NCBI RefSeq assembly: GCF_030867145.1
Contig: NC_134434.1
Span: 3,286,001 to 3,350,000, forward strand
Direction: 5' to 3'
Length of the DNA stretch: 64,000 bases
From: Opisthocomus hoazin
Taxonomy: Eukaryota > Chordata > Aves > Opisthocomiformes > Opisthocomidae
The first letter of the stretch is position 1. Each line of letters begins with the position of its first letter. Shown here in pieces: positions 60,001 through 64,000 of the stretch. The notes under the pieces are model-generated. The model ran no database searches. It worked only from the letters and a program-made list of their open reading frames with translations, and was not told the origin of the DNA. Position numbers and translations under genes: made by a program.

Positions 60001-63000
60001 AGTGCTCAGCTTCTAGCATGAGATACTTTACACACTTCTCCAGATTCAGGGCACTTGGGAACTAAACGAGGTGTTAATCACTTGAAAGCAGAATACAAAC
60101 TGACTAACAAAATATGCTATATATGCTTGAGTTGCCTTTGATCATGGAGAAATTCTTAAGAAGCTTTTAAGGATGTTCGTCATATTTGGTAAGCACAGTA
60201 ATCTCCACAGAAGTAAATCATTGAGGTGGGGGTGATTCTAGTAGCTATATGTATGTGAAAGTACAGGTTTCCTGTGGCAAGTCCACAAAGTCATCCACTC
60301 CCAAAGGAAAAGTTAATAAAGGAGTATAAAGCTGCAGGCAGCTTTTGATGCTGCAGAACAGGAAAGAAGAGACATGTACTGACTGAAGAAAGTCTTCTGT
60401 GCTTCCTTCCCCTCGCCCCTGGTCACATTTAAAATAAAAAGTTCTGCTCATAAATAGTTCCCAAATGGGAATAAGTGACCAATGTCTTGCACGTTTATAT
60501 TATCTGAGCACTAGATAGTTGCAGCTCCATCAGAAGGCATTACAGATGCAAGTTAAAGGGATTTCTGCTATAGGACAGACTATGCATTAAGAAAAGTTTT
60601 GCTTTATTTCCGCAGCTCTTTCTCTCATCACATCCACCAGGACATCATTCTGTTCAGCTGACAAACCATCACTTCAGTCTCACTACAAACACTGTAAAAA
60701 AAGCAGGATCTTAAGAAGGTGACTGAAAGGAGACGTGCCAGTAAGGCAGTCACTAGTTCTGCCAGTGCGGCTACCAACAGCAGCGTGACTTGTGGTTTAT
60801 TGGCCACAGTAGCACCAGAGCAGAGGCTCCGTGGCTGAAGGCACGCGATCTACAAGCCAAGCTGTGCAGTGCTACACACAACCCTCAACTCTCAACCACA
60901 CGTGGTAAGCTTCTGGAGAGCACTCACAGGATACAGAACTAAGAGGGAACAACAGCAGCACTACCAACCTTGATTCCTGCCGTTTTCCACCAGCCAGCCA
61001 GAAATGCGGATGATATCATGCAGGACACTCTCCGGGAGGTGCTCCAGAGACATCTCCTCCTGCGTCTCCATTTCATCGTCCCCACTGATCAGGTCCAGGA
61101 TGAGGATGGGTGGGACCGGCTTGGTGTGTCGCGTCATCAAGCTGCGAAACTCTGATTCCAGGGACTCCTTGCCCCGCTCAAAGAGGGATTTCTGGCACAA
61201 AACAGCAGAAGAACAAAAGCAGCACAGGGCTTCTGTAATCAGTCACTCACGAGTATTTCTGCGTAAGAACACACTTTCTGCAGTGTTTCTAAACACTGTC
61301 AAATACCGCGTGCTTCAAACTCCAACAACGCCTGTAACTAAGAGACTTTTAAAGCGAATTAAATAAAAAAATGTTTGGGAGTTGCTCAGTCTTCAAGTGG
61401 GATTTACACAGATCTCCCATTCTGCTCAAGCAGTTGAAGGACTCACAAGAGGTACTCAGGAGGAGGTTCAATCAACTCCACCACACGTGCAAGATACGCT
61501 TTCAGAAGTCCTATTGGCACAATGCATGAAGAGAGAAAAATGCCACAAGCAGAAATGCTGCTGCTGAGAGCAGACTTCAAACAGAAGCCGAAGCAATCGT
61601 TTCTTCAGTTGTGCCCAAACACCTTCTTCACCAGGCAGCCAGCCTGTCAGCCTCTCACAGCAAGGGGACAAGCAGCGGGGCTACAGCTGTCCCTCTCTCA
61701 CCCATGCCAGGTTCCAGCCCCCTGACCCACCACACGGTTCAGCTCTGGGCTGTCTGGATTGTTGTCCTGGAAGTATTCCACCGCCTTCTGGATTTTGTCC
61801 ATGCAATTCAAGTATTCCTCCAGCCTCCCAGTGGGACTGCAAATAAAACCAAAAATAAAAAGCAGTGCCTCAAGAAGCAAAGAAAGAAGATATCAACAAA
61901 GCACCAGACCAAACTCAGGATAAAAATACAAGGAAAATATCAATTCCCTTTTCTTCAGCTAGGAGGAGATAATGGGATTCCTTTTTGCCTCCACTCAACA
62001 CCACAGCAGAATACCAAATCCACGCAGCAAGTGCGGAAGTACTGATGACCAAGCAGCACACAACTCTCATCCTTGCCTTCCTCTCACAGTCAGGCCCTGA
62101 TGGGAAGGCAGAGGAAGCTGCACATCCCAATCCAGAGAAGGGCCATCACAACACCCTCCCAGAGACTGAAATCAGGCTCCAGAACATCCTGGATGCAGTG
62201 ACAACATCAACAGGGCAGGAAGAACCTCTGGGAAAAGAACAGAGGAAAGAAGAGAAGCCACCAATGCTCATGAGCTTCATATGTGCATGTATGCAATATG
62301 GAAGAGACACCAGTGCAGAGTCTGAGTAGACTTTGCCCTCTGGGGATTGCTGAAGGTCAAGTTAGGAAGCTTTCTGGTGGACTGATGGCAGGGAGTGTGG
62401 GAAGGGTACAAGGAACTTTATGGTGAGTGTGCAGAGTCAGCTCCCCTACCTCTATCCCAAAAGTTCAATAGGATGAAGCTCCCAAGAAAGACCTAGTTGG
62501 TCAACTCACCCTTCCTTTATGATCTTCTCCGTATCCTTCGCCACATGGTAGTAACTGATGACATGATCCAAGCAGGACAGGGTCTTCTCCACGTTTTCCT
62601 GCAAGCGCTGCAGGTTCTCTGTTTGTTTATGGACAGGGATGATCGAGTTCTCCAGCTTCATCAAACGACTTTCAAAGGAGGAGAGGATAGAAACCTACAC
62701 ACCAAAAGACAAACAGAATGCTGAGGACATCCTTCCACGTGGATGCATACAGTAGGGTAGTAGTTCGAGCAGGGCAATCAGGAACCTTCAGGTCCCAGCT
62801 TCTCTTTTTGGGCTCTGCTACTAATTTGCCATGGCTCCTTAGGCAGGCTCTTTAATCCCTCCATGTCCCAATTTCTATTAATAATTAGAACACAGATCAC
62901 CTGTCATACAGAGATGGGCCAATCTCGAATTAGATATTTGTAAAGCATGAAAATAACATTCCAGGGCAGTACTAAGGAAGAGCAAAATTTTATCTGACAG

Positions 63001-64000
63001 TGGGAAACAAATCCACAGGAAATGCCTGGAACTGCCCTAGGTAAAAAAGAACAAAAAAAGCATAAACCGGCAGCCACTTTGCTCCATACCACTATGGCCC
63101 AAACACGAGACGCACAACATGAAGGCACAGGACCAGTATAGTTTGAACCTTCTTTCCCATCGTAGATATTTGGTTTTTAAAAAGGACTGTGATATCCCTT
63201 CTGAAAGGTGGAAAACCTCATAGACAGTGCCTTAACGTGATCTTTTCCAGGCCAAAACATAATTCTTTCAAGATTCACTCCTATATTATTTTTTCCACAA
63301 TTCTCTGGTGGTGCCACTATGACTTTCTTAAAGCACTGAGCCCAAAACTGGACATAGTATACTAGCTGAGGGCTTATAAGCAATTAGAGCACAGTAATTA
63401 CTTTCTACCGCTTAAACAAAATACTCCCAAAATAAACTCCAATCGAGACCTGACTTTCTGAAGCAACAACGTGATGCTGTTGCACAGACTAGTCTGGGGT
63501 CTATTAATACCTTTTTCCGAGAGAGAGGACAGACTGTAAAGAGACGAGGCCAACAGCTCATTTGGGCCCTCACCTCCCCAGGAGAGAAGCTTAGGATTAA
63601 AACATCCCCTTTGCCCAGCCACTGACGTGTAAAACACAGATGCTGAGAAAGTGGTTTATTACTCTGCATTCCTCAGATGGGGACGACAACAGCCTTGAAA
63701 ACAGATTCTCCTAAGAAATAGCAAAGTCAGGCCCAACGTTAAGGCCAAACTTCAAGGACCTCCTTACCATGTTCTTTGTGAGCTGGTCACTCTTCTCAAG
63801 GCTCTCTTTGATAAAGGACAAAGTTTCTTCTTCCTGTCAGTAGGTTGAAAAAAGTCTTCAACTCTGAACACTGAGCATTTAATTTACTAAACACTACATG
63901 TAGGTTTTCACAAGTCTGGGTGAATACTGCAGCAAACCATGTTTGGTCTGATGCTGAGGTCACATCTTCATCTTCCACCTCTTAACAGAAATCAGGGCAA
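41955..64000 (-). CDS. EXOC7: exocyst complex component 7 / Exo70 (5' end outside window)
   Basis: Exo70 is an exocyst subunit that tethers secretory vesicles to the plasma membrane through PI(4,5)P2 and Rho-family GTPases. Twenty coding exons on the minus strand join in frame to 2,103 nt: 700 codons plus TAA. The visible product begins EEETLSFIKESLEKSDQLTK, so only about the first 20 residues of the protein are missing beyond 64,000. In order it shows the N-terminal coiled-coil region (exons 63833-62510), helical bundles, a Ser/Lys-rich linker (59532-59699) and the C-terminal domain. That domain carries KNPEKYIKY, the basic stretch tied to phosphoinositide binding, and ends LFDTSA. A 39-nt cassette exon (46165-46203) and a possible alternative acceptor (52520) imply isoforms, as in mammals. 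All introns mapped are GT-AG. Confidence 0.96.
42469..42602 (-). CDS. EXOC7: EXOC7 coding exon
   Basis: Encodes GFNDGLEELCKIQKAWAIPD through DTYGAFLS. Acceptor GGACAG|GGT, donor GAGCAG|GTGACG. Confidence 0.97.
42784..42825 (-). CDS. EXOC7: EXOC7 42-nt coding exon
   Basis: 14 codons, LKDKERQMIKERFK. Acceptor TTGCAG|CTC, donor TTAAG|GTAAGG. Confidence 0.95.
43353..43416 (-). CDS. EXOC7: EXOC7 coding exon
   Basis: Encodes SWLKVMDYILDRNLPVFQPG and VK. Acceptor ATGCAG|CTG, donor TGAAG|GTGAGA. Confidence 0.96.
43711..43806 (-). CDS. EXOC7: EXOC7 coding exon
   Basis: Encodes SELIQLVAVTQKTAERSYRE through QTYQR. Acceptor TTTCAG|GTC, donor CGCAG|GTCAGG. Confidence 0.96.
44228..44348 (-). CDS. EXOC7: EXOC7 coding exon
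   Basis: Encodes CKVLGNLQLNLLSKSKVYED through YNYILKSLE. Acceptor TTTAAG|GCA, donor GAAAA|GTAAGT. Confidence 0.96.
45061..45126 (-). CDS. EXOC7: EXOC7 coding exon
   Basis: Encodes ETSSSASSYSSEFSRRLLST and YI. Acceptor TTCAG|AGA, donor ATCT|GTGAGT. Confidence 0.96.
46165..46203 (-). CDS. EXOC7: EXOC7 39-nt cassette exon
   Basis: Encodes VLGDTYNIPLDPR between ASQ and ETSSS. Acceptor TTGTAG|TTC, donor AGAG|GTAAGC. Both flanking junctions are in the same phase, so inclusion or skipping keeps the frame. The peptide matches the segment present in some human EXOC7 isoforms and absent in others. Confidence 0.9.
48576..48642 (-). CDS. EXOC7: EXOC7 coding exon
   Basis: Encodes AILFLQQLLDFQETAGAMLA and SQ. 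Acceptor TCCAG|GCC, donor GCAAG|GTACAT. Confidence 0.96.
48920..48982 (-). CDS. EXOC7: EXOC7 coding exon
   Basis: 21 codons, NDPDKEYNMPKDGTVHELTS and N. Acceptor CTTAG|AAT, donor CAAT|GTATGT. Confidence 0.96.
49609..49707 (-). CDS. EXOC7: EXOC7 coding exon
   Basis: 33 codons, GTAAGTKNKLPGLITSMETT through EEFADNIK. Acceptor TTCCAG|GGA, donor TTAAG|GTAGGA. Confidence 0.97.
50407..50559 (-). CDS. EXOC7: EXOC7 coding exon
   Basis: 51 codons, ESLDNLIVEGDNIVSAARKA through PEFDQVLQ. Acceptor TTGCAG|GAG, donor TGCAG|GTAAGC. Confidence 0.97.
50886..51031 (-). CDS. EXOC7: EXOC7 coding exon
   Basis: Encodes RDDVFDIEIDAYIHCVSAFV through KKTFDSLIQ. Acceptor TTACAG|GGA, donor TCCAG|GTCAGT. Confidence 0.97.
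52377..52445 (-). CDS. EXOC7: EXOC7 coding exon, core form
   Basis: Encodes GHEHDLRVKHLSDTLSDKHG and PAA. Acceptor CACTAG|GTC, donor GCTG|GTAAGT. An upstream in-phase AG at 52521 would extend it by 25 codons. Confidence 0.95.
52446..52520 (-). CDS. EXOC7: possible alternative 5' extension of the EXOC7 HEHD exon
   Basis: 75 nt, stop-free in the EXOC7 frame, between a candidate acceptor CTTCCAG|CC and the core acceptor. It ends PADISLG before HEHDL. Mammalian long (epithelial) Exo70 isoforms carry an insert at this spot ending in a similar ADIS-G motif, as I recall it. The candidate acceptor has a weak pyrimidine tract. Confidence 0.4.
53441..53533 (-). CDS. EXOC7: EXOC7 coding exon
   Basis: Encodes GTIRKAQNLLKQYSQHGLDG and KKGASNLIPME. 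Acceptor TGACAG|GCA, donor GGAAG|GTAATC. Confidence 0.96.
53534..59531 (-). other. EXOC7: EXOC7 large intron (6.0 kb)
   Basis: The largest intron in the window. No CR1, RNA gene or further exon in frame was recognised. Confidence 0.8.
59532..59699 (-). CDS. EXOC7: EXOC7 coding exon (Ser/Lys-rich linker)
   Basis: Encodes FMTVYFQIRSVQLDRSIKGL, then a NSSSSGVPYSPAIQ and KRKDTPTKKPIKRP linker. Acceptor CATAG|ATT, donor ACCGG|GTGAGT. Confidence 0.96.
60969..61191 (-). CDS. EXOC7: EXOC7 coding exon
   Basis: 74 codons plus one base, KSLFERGKESLESEFRSLMT through VENGRNQ. Acceptor GCCAG|AAA, donor TCAAG|GTTGGT. Confidence 0.96.
61731..61836 (-). CDS. EXOC7: EXOC7 coding exon
   Basis: Encodes PTGRLEEYLNCMDKIQKAVE through SPELNRV. 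Acceptor TGCAG|TCC, donor CGTGTG|GTGGGT. Confidence 0.96.
62510..62694 (-). CDS. EXOC7: EXOC7 coding exon
   Basis: Encodes VSILSSFESRLMKLENSIIP through DTEKIIKEG, the N-terminal coiled-coil region. Acceptor TGTAG|GTT, donor GAAGG|GTGAGT. Confidence 0.97.
63768..63833 (-). CDS. EXOC7: EXOC7 coding exon (first in window)
   Basis: 22 codons, EEETLSFIKESLEKSDQLTK and NM, matching human Exo70 from about residue 21. Acceptor TGACAG|GAA, donor CATG|GTAAGG. Confidence 0.96.

Overview
This window looks like a stretch of a bird genome. It has the gene order SRP68 - GALR2 - EXOC7, the same order as human 17q25. Scattered through it are 5'-truncated CR1 LINE copies of avian type, which end in the ATTCTGTG-type 3' repeat. 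Introns are short and start regions are CpG-rich. There are no bacterial, plasmid, CRISPR or viral features. I could run no searches. Gene identities rest on reading the spliced products by eye against known vertebrate proteins, and on every exon joining in frame.

Layout. 1-11,618: mostly gene-free DNA with CR1 copies. It holds one coding-like minus-strand exon (9416-9567) of an unrecognised gene that would continue past the left edge. 11,619-25,574: complete SRP68 on the minus strand, 16 coding exons, 619 codons plus stop. 25,080-26,450: CpG-rich start region of SRP68. 26,450-29,714: spacer between the divergent SRP68 and GALR2 genes, ending in a GC-rich GALR2 upstream region with a G-run cluster and a 12-copy, roughly 38-bp minisatellite. 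29,715-32,190: complete two-exon GALR2 on the plus strand, 373 codons plus stop, with the intron inside the DRY arginine codon. 32,191-41,954: spacer with two CR1 copies in opposite orientation and no recognisable ZACN, which sits here in human. 41,955-64,000: EXOC7 on the minus strand, 20 coding exons with 700 codons plus stop. Only the short N-terminal exon(s) lie beyond the right edge.

The genes do not form a functional unit. SRP68 serves co-translational targeting to the ER, GALR2 is a neuropeptide receptor, and EXOC7 tethers secretory vesicles at the plasma membrane. Their grouping is conserved vertebrate synteny.

The most notable observations are these. SRP68 intron 1 carries the hallmarks of a minor-spliceosome (U12-type) intron, but with a GC instead of GT donor. 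EXOC7 contains an in-frame 39-nt cassette exon and a possible in-frame 75-nt alternative 3' splice extension. The minisatellite lies directly in front of the GALR2 start codon. Two coding-like minus-strand exons could not be assigned to any gene.
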